DNA of 64,000 nt from Brienomyrus brachyistius (taxonomy: Eukaryota > Chordata > Actinopteri > Osteoglossiformes > Mormyridae): assembly GCF_023856365.1 (NCBI RefSeq), contig NC_064533.1, positions 31,420,118 to 31,484,117 of the forward strand, in the 5' to 3' direction. Shown here one piece after another: positions 10,601 through 24,285 of this stretch; within the stretch, counting starts at the first letter, position 1, and each line of letters starts with the position of its first letter. Under the pieces are notes generated by a model. That model saw only the letters and a program-made list of their open reading frames with translations. It did not search any database and was not told where the DNA came from. The position numbers were made by a program, and so were the translations under genes.

Positions 10601-12935
10601 ATACAGGCTTCAGATTCGCAGCGCGGCTACCAAAATAATTAGGCCATTAAAGTGGGCCGCTGGTCTGGGCAGCATCTTCAGTATGGGCGCGACGGCCAGT
10701 GGCTTCCTTCACAGCCACTATCTGCTTGGGAAATTAATGACTCTGAGCAGGACTCGTCCATTGTGTGCCGGAGTTGGGGGGACTTGCTGGTAACGTGTGC
10801 TTCCCAGGCACGGCAGCCTCGGGACGGCTCGGTCTGACCCAGGCCACGTCCCTGCTAACCTGCCGGTGCTGGTATTGCTGAGTTGGTCTGCCCCCTACTG
10901 GGCGGCGTGCCATTCCAAGGATCCTGCCCAGATCGCTGCTCAGGATACAGCTGGGATTACGGCTGTGTGACTCCACCCCTGAAATCCAAAGCTGCTTCAT
11001 TTGACAGTCAGGCTGCAGCCAACGTTATCGTCAACGGCTCTCTGATAGGCCATTTTGAGTGTTGGTTCTGGAGCCCTGCCACCAATAAACCATAGAACCA
11101 TAAACCATGGTTTATGCAGTAAACCATAGAAAAATCGGTGTAAACATAGGTAGGAACCGAAGGTTCCGTCTAGTTCCTGCAAGCTTTTCTCAAAACAAAT
11201 GCAGTTCAAATATTCTAAATAGCTTTTTTTTCAGCGTAGTATCTTATGGCTGATGCCAGAATTCAGTCTGAAATGAAAAGATGTCAGGATTGCGGTTCTC
11301 TGAAGCAAAAACCTTGTCCCGGTAGAATCTCAGTACTTTGTATTGGTTAAGTGTCTCAAATGTGATGCTTACCAATGAGCTTCACTTGGTTGAATGAGGA
11401 GAGTCAAGACACCGCAGTTGCTGAGGTCGTCGACGGAAATCACCCTGTAGCTCTGATATGAAGACCTTTTTCCGCGATGTGGAGATGTAGGCCAGTCACA
11501 TTAAGTCAGGCATGGCTGACCCCAGAGGTGCTTGTGTAGACTGGACTGTCCAGAACAGCATTACTGTCCAACAAATCTTTCCAGCATCAGCTCCATTAAT
11601 CATTTCACACAAGGGTGATCGATAACACCGTTTTATATAGGAAGTGTGGATATGAAATCGAGTATTGAGGAGATTGGCAATGCAGAACCTGTCCAGGATG
11701 ATTAGTGGTTCTCCTAAATGAGCTTGGTCTCAGACAAATGTCCGCAGTTTGTTCGAACTTCTACTCTGTGGAAGCTCCCAGCTTGAGGATTCTCTTATTT
11801 GCCCTGTTTGAAATTGTGCCTCAGCCAAAAAGCATTGACCTTGGATGGAAGGGAAATAGCCTTATTATACTTAAACGTTAAACAGGCAGCTAAGCCTTCG
11901 GTCCTTTGCTCTGCCTTTGGCGCAGAGATTATGGCAGTGGCCGAAGCTGGCATCTCGATCCATCTCAACCAGTCTCCCCAAATCCAGTCTTCAGGGACCT
12001 GCTTGACAGTCCATGTATTTGCTCCCTCCCAGCTCCTGCAAAAATGTTGCCTGACTGGCATGGAATGTGGAAGTACTGGTCTGAACAATCCTGTGTGTGA
12101 GCTTCATTTGAGGAGCCTTCTTTGTAGTTAAACTCTTGCCACTGAAGTGTTCTGGGTCACAGTGTCGTCCTATCAAAGACGGGTCCTGAATCCTATCAGA
12201 CAGACCCATTGGAGGCACTGTCTCTGCTCCGGGAGTCAACTTCCAGCTGCGGCGGCCCGCTCTCCTCCCCCTCATGAATATTCACACTTGGACCGTCTGC
12301 CAGTGTATGGAATGATTACGGGCGATTTGTGGTCCTGGCGACTCCGCGCTCCGGCAGCGATTATAATCAGTGCCAGATGGGCAGCATTCACCACGCTGAC
12401 GGATGTGTGCTGGCTCCCACCCGCGCTGAACAGCGGGGCTCCGCCACGTTTCCCATGGAGAGGACCACTAGGTGGCGCTGATGTATTCACAGCCCCAGGT
12501 GAACAGGCCTAACAATCATCATGATAAGGTGGTGTGATTCAGAGAGTTTCAGTGGGTTTGAGGCCATGTGTCTGATATGAAGGGGCGGAATGTTCCGCCA
12601 TCTTGCAACTGCCCCTCTGGCTGTACTGTACACCTTCCAGTGACCCATCAGTGTCTGAATAGTTGCGACAGCTCTCTGGGAGCTTTGCATTCAGGAGTAC
12701 AGCGCTATACAAATGGCAGGAGTGTCCGTAAGTTGCTGTGAGCTGGGCCGTGGCATGCCTACCAATCACTGGATTTGACACTTCCCTTTTAGCCTCCGCT
12801 CTAGTTTGGGGACCTCCCCTCTCCTGCGGATCTTCTCTCCGGTTGTGTGGGGTGCTTAAGTTGTGGGGGCTGATTCAGCAAGGTCAGGCCATACAGCAGA
12901 CTCAACCAATGTATGTCTCCCCCACCCTCCCGCAG
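7635..12935 (+). other. CNOT4 intron (5.3 kb) containing a large minisatellite
   Basis: Donor GTAATT, acceptor CCTCCCGCAG at 12935. The minisatellite at 7913-10049 fills 40% of it. The remainder (10050-12935) holds a short CA-rich stretch at 10158-10184 and a small palindrome, TAAACCATGGTTTA, near 11102-11115. No gene was recognised there. Confidence 0.75.
7913..10049 (+). repeat. Minisatellite of 46-bp and 38-bp units, each with TTAGGG
   Basis: About 49 tandem units. The usual unit is 46 bp, starting GGGCTCTGCTCCCCCGCTCC and ending in the TTAGGGTAACGCAGGAA part. From 9331 to 9862 there is a block of 14 units of 38 bp that lack 8 bp (CCCCCGCT) of the long form. Most of these 14 are identical to each other, which signals recent amplification. 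Outside that block the units differ by a few substitutions (GCAGGAA or GCATGAA; GCGCTTAGGG or GCACTTAGGG). The last few units (9863-10049) alternate 46 and 38 bp. The array sits wholly within CNOT4 intron 5. Confidence 0.95.
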
Positions 12936-13246
12936 GTATCCCAGCATCCTCAGGCAACAGTTTGGACTCTCTCCAGGACGACAACCCCCCACACTGGCTT
13001 AAGTCGCTGCAGGCTCTCACAGAGATGGACGCTCCTGGGTCGGCCGCGCCCCCCCAGCCCCCGCACAGTGCCCCCTTTGGAGCGCAGATACCCTTCCACA
13101 GAGCCGGCTGGGCGGCCTACCCACCGCCTACCGCCAACCCTGCCGGCCAGTTCCACTCACCCCCGCCCGGCTTCCAGACCGCCTTCAGACCCCCCGCCCA
13201 GACACCCACAGATCTGCTACAGAGTGCTGCCATGGACCGTCACTAG
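12936..13246 (+). CDS. cnot4: CNOT4 terminal coding exon
   Basis: Encodes GIPASSGNSLDSLQDDNP, then PHWLKSLQALTEMD, a Pro-rich stretch and FHSPPPGFQTAFRPPAQTPT, ending DLLQSAAMDRH and a TAG stop at 13244-13246. Human CNOT4 long isoforms end in the same way (GIPASSGNSLDSLQDDNPPHWLK... DLLQSSTLDRH), so this is the normal C-terminus. The exon starts GT after CCCGCAG; GT completes the Gly codon begun by the G at 7634. It is also phase-compatible with the G at 2311, so skipping of the poly-Ser exon would keep the frame, as in known mammalian CNOT4 isoforms. No break or frameshift was found. Confidence 0.97.
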
Positions 13247-14353
13247 GGATGGCGGCCGGCCGGCAAGCCCAATAACGGACACCCGTCAGTTGATTGATCG
13301 CAAAACTATTAACAACGTAATAACAGCATTATGTATTTTTTTTCTTCCCATCTCCCTCCGTTTCTACAGCCCCTCCCCCATCAGGCTCCTCCCCCTCTCT
13401 CTGTCACATTACTACATCACCTCTGTCTGTCCAATGAAAGCAATTTACAGTTCCCGCCCAGAAGGGGGTACTGTGTTGGGGATTCCGGGGTCGTGTTGAT
13501 CAGAGCCAACAATCGTCAGGATACTCTGAAGAAAAAAGATTCCCGTAAGGTCTGAACACCACCCAGCCTTCATCTAGCGTGCTGAGAAGAGGTTTGTGTG
13601 AGAAATGGAACTGAAGAAGCGTCCTCTGGAGAAGAGAGGTGCTGGGATAGAAATAGGGTAGTTTGCGACAGACAACAGATCTGCCTTTTAAAGCAATGCC
13701 AAATATGAGCCTCCTCCCCCCACTGAATTCCCTGGTCAGGTTGGCCAAAGGGCTTTGGAAAGTGGGCATTGTGGGCAAAGAGAAGCAGGAGTCGTGAAGG
13801 CAGGAAAGGTAGAGGCTCCTCAGAAGTGTAGTGCTGCTGGGCGTTGGGTTGGGCCAGTGCTTGGAGGTGCTGTGGTTCCCCTCCATTGGAGACTGGCCTC
13901 ATTAGAGTCGAGCCGCATTCCTACGACCCCACAATCGCTCCTCGAGGGTGGGCTGACTGCGGGGGGGTTCGGGACGTTCGTCATGCTGACGGTAACGCGA
14001 GCGACGACAGGACCTTGACCAGGAAGGCCCCGCTGAGGCTCACACCGATCATCTCACTCTTCTGCCTCCAAAATCTCCACGTCTAACCCGGCCTTTGCTT
14101 TCTGTCTTTGCCATGGCGACAGGGAGGAGGGGAGGACAACCCTTCAGTCGGTTCTGTTATGTTCGTTTTTGGGATGGAATCATTCACTGAGATTTAAAAA
14201 GAAGCATGTTCGAGTGATTCAGTGATGCCTGATTTCATGTTTTATTTTTGTTTTATTTGGGATAATGCTAAGAAATTAACTATCATTGGTTTTAAATGAA
14301 AAGGAACCACAATGGTGGCATAATGAATGTTCGTACATATGGGGTTGTCCTCT

Positions 14354-14375
14354 CCCCCCCCCCCCCCCCCCCCCC
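14354..14375. repeat. Poly(C) tract, 22 nt
   Basis: Uninterrupted C22, the longest of many poly(C)/poly(G) runs in the window. Confidence 0.9.
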
Positions 14376-14711
14376 AGTCTCACGCACACAGATTTCACCA
14401 CATCAGCCGTAACGATATTCAAAGTCAAATGTGAAAGGACAGCAGCACTTCAGGGTGACAGTAAGCAGTTTGGCGAGACCCCAGAAAATGACCTTTGCCC
14501 CCCCCCCCCAACTCTTTATTTTGTCTTAATTCTTTATTGGCTGTGTAGGTTCTTGCCAACTGTTCAGTATTCAACAGTATTCAAGAGAAAATTAAATACA
14601 TTCAGAGAAACTGATGCAGTTAACCATGGGTTATACGACATGCTAAAAAACTTTAAAATGAAAAGCTTAAGGAATTGTACCTCTCTCTACAGGTCTGGAA
14701 ACTAAATCTTA

Positions 14712-14717
14712 AATAAA
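14712..14717 (+). terminator. Candidate poly(A) signal AATAAA of CNOT4
   Basis: Canonical AATAAA about 1.47 kb after the stop, followed about 20-40 nt later by a TG/T-rich stretch (TGAGTTTGGGCTTTTTTTT), as expected for a downstream element. A variant ATTAAA at 14591-14596 is an alternative. Confidence 0.45.
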
Positions 14718-15522
14718 AAAGAAAACTTGACATGAGTTTGGGCTTTTTTTTATTAACCTATGAACCTTCAGTAACGGTCCCTCTGGCGGAAAAGGCTGCC
14801 ATCATGGAAATGCTTGTGAGAAGCAGTGTGACGCTTCCTGCTCTCACTGGCGAATCTGCCTGGTCACTTTCAGTGAGCGTGGAAGTCGCATGTAGTGATT
14901 GGCTGTGTCGGTGCTCTAACGGGATTGGCTGACAGTCTTAGGATTGGGGCTTCAGCCAACTGCTGCATTTCCTCTCGTGGCGTCACGGCCTTCCCTGATG
15001 CTTCTGCCCACCCCCCCCCCCGTATCGGTGATCAGGGCTGTTTATCTGTACTCACTCGGGGTCCCTGCTTATCACTCTGCCTTTTGCCCCAGGCTGTTCA
15101 CCTGTGCTTTATTAATAGGGTCGAATGATTCAGCGTTTTCCCGCGTTGTGGCCCCGCCCTGAGTTTTCTCACTTTCTCATTTTTTTTTTGGAATGAGCGG
15201 ACCACGGACGCACGAGGGAGTCTGACTGGCCGCCTCTCTACTGAAACTTCCTCCATTTGCCGCCTTCACAGACACGCGTGGTTAGTGCATGATGTCGTCA
15301 TTGCGCCTCCTCTGCGCCTCCTCTTCGCCTCCAGTACACCGACGTCATTAATCTGCTGACCAGGTTGCCGTCCTTTAATATCGGTTATTAGTCAGTGCGG
15401 TTTTGTGGCTGTTGCATCCCAGGAGCTGTGATTCGCAGTGATGCCGCAGATGTCGAACAAAATGCCTTGAACCGAATAATTGCCGCCGTTGGCATTAGGA
15501 CAAGTTAGGACATTATGAGTAA

Positions 15523-15683
15523 CGTCAGATCAGCAGACCTCAGGACAAGGTCTTCGCAGGCAACACCCCAGTCCTCTTTGGGTGCCACCACAGTTCTTGA
15601 CTTCTCTCTTAACTGCGGTGGAACCTAAAGAGGTCTGTGGTGTTGCCTGTGAAGACCTTGTCCTGAGGACTGCTGATCTGACG
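15523..15683. repeat. Long inverted repeat (73-nt arms, 15-nt loop)
   Basis: Left arm 15523-15595 and right arm 15611-15683 are reverse complements at 66 of 73 positions with no gaps, separated by 15 nt. Two of the seven mismatches would be G-U pairs in a plus-strand RNA. The arms begin CGTCAGATCAGCAG and end CAGTT. A transcript in either direction would fold into one long hairpin. No terminal motif of a known transposon or target-site duplication is evident at the ends. Confidence 0.93.
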
Positions 15684-16180
15684 CTGCCCATGACATCCAT
15701 TCAGAATGTGAGCATAGGGACACACAGGTACTCTTTCTGAGGACTGCAGCCGAAAAGAAAACGGCTCGCAAACAGTCCCGCTGTAGACTATTGGATTCTG
15801 CCGTAAATTGTTTATCGCTGTCAAGCGGAGTAATTATCAAGCTCCTTTCCTAAATGCATTGATTACGCCAGGCAGCAGTACATTAAATATTTTATGAAAA
15901 GTTGCCAATAGTAAGAAATTGCGAACGGACGATGAAGCAATGCCACGAATTAATGATGCTGACGAGCTGTGTGCCGTTGGCTTCGTTCCTCTGAGCTGTG
16001 TGTCGGAAGGCACTGTGAATGCAGCCTGTCACGCCAACCCTCCTGTTTTATTGTATTTAATATTTCATTAGAAGCAGACGGCACTCCGGCCTTCGTCAGA
16101 GTGTGGGCAGCTAGGTGACTGACATCTAGAATACGTGAACGAAGCACCACCCCCGCTTGTGATTTGCCGATTTATTTATT

Positions 16181-16200
16181 CCCCCCCCCCCCCCCCCCCC
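16181..16200. repeat. Poly(C) tract, 20 nt
   Basis: C20 directly after GATTTATTTATT. Confidence 0.9.
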
Positions 16201-19200
16201 AGTGTGGCTTTTATGGCATTTTGTCCACTTTTTAGTCTATAGGTGAGGTGCAGTTCACCCCAAATTAACCTGATTTATTCTGCGTCTAATTCCCCCACAC
16301 CTCCCATTTCTGTTAATATCTGGCTGTGGTAAGTATTGTGTCGCCCGGTAAATAGCGCATGCTTCTTTCTGGGAGATTCAGCGAGCGAGCTCAGGTTTGC
16401 AGTCTGAGCGAGAGCTTAACTCGCCTTGAACTGACTTTTAAAACCCGTGCTAATTTAGTTGGCTGAATATTCCGCGCTGGAGGATGATGTTTTTTAGTAA
16501 CGTAAACGGAAAACAGTGTGACCTAGTGAACAGAGACACAGTCCAAGGGTTCAGTGTTTTACTTTTTTTGTTTTTCTTCTGCGATCATGTGAATTTCATT
16601 TCCAGAGCCGTTGTGACATCACACCATCCTTCCCATCTGTAATTATTACTCCATCGCATCCAGCCAATCAGGACTGAGAACTTTTAATTATAAATAATTT
16701 TTAAAAGCTTATAAATAAGCATGGTTATGTTAACCGCATAAAAGGAGAAATGACACCAACTATAACCTATCTTCATGTGACGGAGACTCTTGCTTGAATC
16801 GAGTCTTTGAGATTGAAATCTATTTATGAGGTTTATACCTTGCAGACTGTGAAATTCCCTGTAGGTGGCGTCCCTGTTGGACATCCTTCTGGGCCCGGCT
16901 AGGTTGTACGTGCACTGACAGGAAACCCTGTGATTTTGGTTGTCTTGGTGTACGCCGGATTCACATGCATCCCCAAACCTCACCAAGCTCTCATTACCAG
17001 CTTACATATTGTGGTTTCATCTATTCAAATGACTCCGGCCTTCGATTCACCCGGATTTTGCATATTCACTGATTAGTTGGAATAAACGTGCTGTCGTTTC
17101 TTCCTTCCCTCCTAATTGGATTCTGTTTTGTGTTGTTCCTCAGTCAGATCTGGATGAGTGTGGATGGTTGAGGTAGGTTTCATAACTTTTCACACACAGC
17201 GAGACATTGGTGTCAAGCTTGCTTGCACTTGTTGAAAACCTGTTGCATAAAGACATTTGCCCCCTTAACCAAGTCACCAAATGTCTTGTTTTGGCAAGTT
17301 CATGCACAATTGTTGTCCTTCCGTTGTCGCCAGCTTAGTTTGGGATCGTGGATATTAATGAGAATGAAGCAAAGGTACACAATCATTTCAAACAATCCTG
17401 CACAACTGAGGCTTCAAGCAGTACAATTAAACACATCAATGAGATTTTATTAATTTTTTTATGGTTATACATTCCACAGTTGAACATTTCCAGGAATAAT
17501 TTTTTCTTGCTTTTATTTTGTTTACTCAACAGACACATTACTGATGTAAAAGATTGACAGGTTCTTATACTGGTTGAAATGAAAGTTGCAGTATCCGTTT
17601 CTGTGTTCCTCTTGGGGTATTCTACACCAAATGAAACTCCACCCGCTCCATTGACCTCTACGTAGTGCCGCACCCTTGTGTAACCCTTGTGTAAGAAGAG
17701 GCTTACACCCTAAGTGAAAGTGAATGTTTTTTGAAATGCATCTAATTTCTTACACAATTAGACACAAGTAGAGAAAGTATTTGAAATAAAAAATGTGGTC
17801 TGTTTATTATTCAGCTGAGGCTCTTAAGAGTTTACTGTCCTCTCTGTTGTTTTATTTAAATTTTTTTCCGCCGGATCAGCAGCTGTTGGACAATGATCAT
17901 GTTGCGTCTCTGTCCTCGGAAAGTCTCCTATGGTGTGAGACGGGCTTTTATCTGCCGTCTGCTTCCAGGGAGGGTGGGGCAGGAGAAATGCGCATTACGC
18001 GGAGTGTGTCAAGTCGGGTTATTGTAATTTCACGCTCGGCAGCTTGCTTTGCTGCCTGCGACCGAAAGTCTTTTCAAAATATCCGGGCGTCGTGAAGTTC
18101 AGAAAGTGCCGAGTCCTGAGAGGACGCCGCTCGCTCACCGGCCGCCCAAGGTCGCCGCCCGAATCAGGCCGGGGGGCTTTTTAAACGTCACTTTATGGGC
18201 TAATTAAGACTAATGCTGGGAACAGGGCCGGCGCGACCCCCCTATCACCGTTGAGCTGTTTGTCGCTCTGGTTGCCATGGCAGCAGCCCCCGCAGTTTAG
18301 CAGCCTGTCATCCGGGCCCTTTAAACCCATTTTTTCTACTTCAATAAAAAAGCCAGTTTGCTCCAGCATATTAATTGACTACAATTGTCTTTCACTGCTG
18401 GCTGATTCTTATCTAAACGCGACTGTCTGTTCTGTACAGGAGCCTTCTGCCTCGTCCTCCCTCCCTTACCCTCCCTCTCTCTCTTTCACTCTCTCTCTCG
18501 CTCTCTTCTTCCAGGTTCGGCTCACGGGGTGCACCATTTCTAAAGCCAACCTCACTTTTCCAGCTGAAATCTCGCCCCAGAATTAGGCTTGCGTGACAAA
18601 TGACATCATATGTCCGGGCCACGAGTCTGCTTCGGCTCTGGCGGCGTGAGAGTCAGGAGGAAAACGGCCCGTTTGGATGTGAATGCATCCGTGAGGAATC
18701 TCAGGCTGGGCGTTTAATTAGCCCCTCGCAGAGCTCTGCCCGGAAGACGAGGCGCTTACCTTGCCTGTCTAATGGAGGCTCTTCAGAGAGAGAGAGAAAA
18801 AATTAAGTACACTGGCTGCTAAGCCATTCGTTAGTCTTGTTACTGTCTAATTGCATCGCCACGACCCTGTAGTTGATTAGCAGCATGGAGGAAAGATGGA
18901 GAAATTCCATCAGGTGGGTATTGGAGATTTTACTTCCCTGTGAGAACAGCCTTGAGGGTCTGCCTTTGATTTGAGCGGAGTCATGAAATCCAGCGGATTC
19001 TAGGCTTTGGTCAAAGACGCTATAAGCTTCTGATGCTTAGATCGCCATGGCAGACGCTTAAAAATAAACTTTTTCCAGACCCAAGCCTTTTTATGATGGA
19101 TCGTAAATTTGCTCATAACATTCCAAGTAATCCAGTGGAAACGCGAGTTTCCTCTAACTGTTCCAGCTTTGCTTACAACCCGCATAAATATAATACCAAC

Positions 19201-20998
19201 TCAAGATTTGGCTTTATAGAGCCAGACTCTACATTACTTCATAACAACCACTGATGATGCCTAATAGCGAGCATTGCTGAATACAGCCTGACGGTTCACT
19301 CTGCTTTCATCTAGAATTGGATGGAATTTTCCAACGAGAGAATTCGGGAGCTGATATGATTGTCAACCACCGTTTCACACATGCTAAATTGTAAACACTG
19401 GGAAGTAGCCAGCAGCTATAGGTATATGATTACTCCTGGGACGCCGTGGGGTTGTTAGTGTTGGCTAGCTTGGCCACATGCTATCATTGTTTGAATCTTT
19501 TCAACATGTAGTTGAGTCACATGGTGAGACCCTGATGTACAGTCTAACGGTCCTGCTTCCTCTCGTGAGCATTCAGCACAGTGGGTAGCACTGTTCCCTC
19601 ATATGTGTTGAGGGTTCAAAGACGTAGTTCCGTGGACTGCAGCTCATCCACTCATGCTTTGCAGGTGTGTATGTTGGGGGCAGACTCCAGGAAGCTGACT
19701 GGGGAGACGGGCAGATGGACCCATTCAGCATTAAACATTCTTTGGGATGTCAAAGGCTGCCATATTGGTTCTCAGTTTGCTGGGTTTTCGGATACAAAGT
19801 ATCAATTATAACTCGGTGTGGATATTAGGAACATAGAGCATTATGACTTTCTGCACAGAATGGGACATAGAACTGTTCCTAGGCGTCTGAGATGATAGAA
19901 GTATAAGGGAGAATGTGTTGCCCTCAGAAATTGTGGGAGCGCTGATGTCATGACATTGAACCCCCCCGCCCCCCCCCCCCCTACTGGCAGCCAAAGAACC
20001 CACCACATGGTACAAACAGGATACCGCACCTTTCATTTTCCGTTTTATGAATTACCCAACATTTTCTCCTTGGGCAGCTCTTGATCTTTTTTTTTTTTTT
20101 TAATTGTTATATTGTTATTTTTACAATACTTTTTTTTTCTACAGAAATTGTAAAACACCCACAGGTACTTACTGCTATGACAAGGTGGAATGGAGTTCAC
20201 GCAGTGTTCGGAGACCTCGCGCATGTGTGCCTTCCCTTAGAAAACAAACGAGAGTAACCTAACAAGGAAAGGGGAGCCCCCAGGCCCGGAAGGGGATGAA
20301 CCTCAGACATGAAAACGTTCAAATATGGGATTTCAGTTTTGATCCTGCTGGAGACTCTTTACATTTTTGTACAAGTCGGGTCACCCCTCTGCTCCGCAGT
20401 TTTCCGATTCACATGACGTACGCTGCTTTCCAACGCTCAGTGTGGTTACCTGTTCCAGCTGCCGCCTTTCTCATTCTGGGTCTCCATGGTCCTTCACCGC
20501 AATCCGAGGAAAACCCACCAAACTTCCGAATGCTCAGAGTGTTTTTGCTCGCTGCGGTGGTCGGTCCTGACGTCAGGCGTCTTGCTGGACCTGCAGCTTC
20601 AGGGGCTATGTTGACATAATCGCTGGGGAGGTCTGTCGTTTCGATGGGTGGTGTGTCTGTTAAAACAGCACCCCCCCATACCACCAGCCAGAATTGCCCT
20701 TCCGTTCGCATCCCACCACCCATCAAACTGGGCATGGGGTGGGCGGGGACCTCACCGGCGAGCGGATGGGCACCGTCGTGCCGTGCCACGCTTCCTGGCC
20801 GTTTGTGACATTCGACACAGAAGGTCGGTCTTTGTGAAAGACCCTATCAGGGTCTCAAATTCGTTAGACACACACACATTAAAAATACCGTAGTCTTTAG
20901 CCGAGATAGATTGGGAATAATTCTAAACGTGTAGCAGGCTTTGTTGATTTGTCCTGGTTACCGAGTCGGCGGTTTCCGCGGGCGGCGATATGCGGCCC

Positions 20999-22354
<1,356 letters not shown>

Positions 22355-22884
22355 TCAGCGCAGCAGGACTGATCCCAGAACAGTCAAGTGCCAGAGGAGT
22401 GAGGCTGGGTCCGTAAACCCAGCATCGTGACCACAGACCCGGGCTCCTCGTTTGAGCAGAGTGCGGCTTGCTGCCCCGTGAGAGTTGAACCCACAACCTT
22501 CACAAAGTTTTTACAAACTGCAAAAAGCAGATACAACAGATTGTCAGATTTGGCAGATCCTGGGGATCCCTCCAGTGCTCGAAGGAGAATCTCTGCAGTA
22601 TGATATATAAGGAGTTAAACATACAACATAAACTGCCGGCTGCCTTCTTGGGAGCCTCTAAGCAAATCTGCCTCCGCCAAGCCTTTTCACAGCCTGTCTG
22701 TGTCCTTCACAGTCATTTTTCTAAATCTCTCCTCCAGTACAACAGGAGATATTTTATTGAGTGCACCGAGCTGGGTAACTTCATTACGCACAGTATATTA
22801 ACAGGGGGCCTGAAGTCAAAGCCCAGCTACACGCTAACAGCACAGCCGCGTGTATGTGTGGGTCATGTATAGATAATCTGTCGG

Positions 22885-23160
22885 GAGGACCAAATGTCCC
22901 CCACGGTGCGATTAAAAACCTGTCATTTTGATGTTGTGGGGACATATTTCAGTCCCCACAAGGGGAAACTCAATTTTATAGAAATTTGTGAATGCAACCA
23001 AAACCTAAAAATGCCAAAGGATTCATATTTTGCTTGGTTACTTATGGTTAAAGTTAGGGCTGGGTAGGGGTTAAGGTGGTCATGCTGGGATTAGAGTTTT
23101 TCCCATAGAAATGTATGGATATGAACATGTGTGTGTGAGAGAGAGAGAGAGGGTGTGTGA
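22885..23160 (+). repeat. Fish GGGGACA-type interspersed repeat ending in a GT/GA microsatellite
   Basis: Contains TTGTGGGGACATATTTCAGT followed by CCCCACAAGG, then GTTAAAGTTAGGGCTGGG and TAGGGGTTAAGG, an ATAGAAATGTATGGAT block and a (GT)n(GA)n tail. This order (two GGGGAC/CCCCAC boxes, GGTTAGGG-like middle, ATGGAAGT-like block, GT repeat) is typical of a family seen across teleosts. I cannot name it with certainty. Confidence 0.55.
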
Positions 23161-24084
23161 CACACCATCTGAGCCAAATCACTTCTATGACTCGTGAATG
23201 AATGTAGTGCCTGGTTCATAGTCAGTGTTACATCAGTGACACTAATCATTCGAATGGATTCTTTTTTTTTAAGTCATACACAAAAACTGCATTATTATGT
23301 AACATAAATGCCATACAGTAATGAGCGTCGCCTCATGCATTCTGACTGACGTTGCCCATTGAGTCAGATGTGACTGTTAAATTATATACGTTTGCCTCGG
23401 TACTGTTGCTAATAATGGAAAATCTCTGCATTTATATATGACGATGGATGAAACACTGAAGCTGGGCTTAGACTCCACCCACCTCAGCAGGAAAAGGGCA
23501 AGGAGAAGAGAAGCTAGCCTCATCATTAGCCAATGATATGTTTTGAATTAATCAGTGACAGGGGAGTGGGCACTCCAGAGGCCAATCAACTATCAGATGG
23601 GGCCAGTCCTCCTTTAAGACACCCAGTACAGCTCAACTCAACGTGACTGACGGGCTCGCCGCCTAGTGGGCACGGAGAGAGGCATGGGATTTTTCAGAAA
23701 GTCCTTCTTCATTTGCAGAGCCTCCCAGGCTTCTAGCCTCTCTGTCGGTGAGAAGGAGAGGAACACGGGGTAGCTTAATAACCAGAGTAGGGAGGAAGTG
23801 GAGAGAGCAGCACCTATGCTGTCAGAGAAGCCCGGGGCAGCTAGGAGAGCTTGGCGCTGGCGGGATGTGGCGGGAAACCGGGTGGCAGTTATTAATGCGA
23901 CGGCTGTGTCCCTCCCCCCCCCGTGGGGCTGAGGCAAAGGGGAGAAGTCACAAGGATAGAATGGCTGCGGAGTGTGTGGGGACAGGAGGCTCCAAGCACA
24001 GAGAAGGCTTGAGTCAGACTGGTAAACATGAACCTCTCAAAATTAAAAGAAGACCTTTGTGACGTCAAAGTTTATTTGTGTTTT

Positions 24085-24285
24085 ACTTGTTTAGCAGATG
24101 GTTTTATTCTAAGCGGCGCATGTTTTTGAGAGAAAGCAGGGTCAGTCAGTCCCTGGAGCTGTTGGGGGTTAAGGGCCTTGTTCAAGGGCCCAATGGTGAC
24201 ATCACTCTGCCTATTCTAAGACTTGAACTAGCAACCTTCCGATTACAGTCACAGCGCTGCAACCCACTGAGACACACAGGGCCTC
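24085..24285 (+). mobile_element. Teleost interspersed repeat with tRNA-like end
   Basis: Starts TTGTTTAGCAGATGGTTTTA, continues CAGGGTCAGTCAGTCCCTGG, GGGGTTAAGGGCCTTGTTCA and AGGGCCCAATGGTGACATCA, and ends ACTTGAACTAGCAACCTTCC plus CACTGAGACACAC. This is a common fish short interspersed repeat. The last part resembles a reversed tRNA-like B-box (GAACTAGCAACC). The family name is not certain. Confidence 0.6.

Larger units (their letters stand above)
13247..14730 (+). other. cnot4: CNOT4 3' UTR (inferred)
   Basis: The sequence after the stop has no further coding continuity. It contains a 22-nt poly(C) at 14354-14375 and a shorter C-run near 14499-14509. The 3' limit is inferred from the poly(A) signal at 14712 and the T/G-rich sequence after it; earlier cleavage sites are possible. 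Confidence 0.5.
14731..20998. other. Intergenic space between convergent CNOT4 and TMEM178B
   Basis: No coding exon was recognised. It holds the inverted repeat at 15523-15683, a C20 run at 16181-16200, a pyrimidine-rich stretch at about 18445-18515 and a T-run near 20088-20102. Part of its right side should be TMEM178B 3' UTR, since that gene's stop is at 20999-21001 on the minus strand. Several minus-strand AATAAA signals exist (for example 17512-17517), but none can be chosen from sequence alone. Confidence 0.6.

Noticed and set aside
18251..18586. Splice-acceptor-like pyrimidine tract at 18445-18515 ending CTTCTTCCAG with an open frame after it
   Set aside because: The frame has no homology I recognise and no donor in phase. 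It lies on the strand between CNOT4 and TMEM178B with no partner exon.
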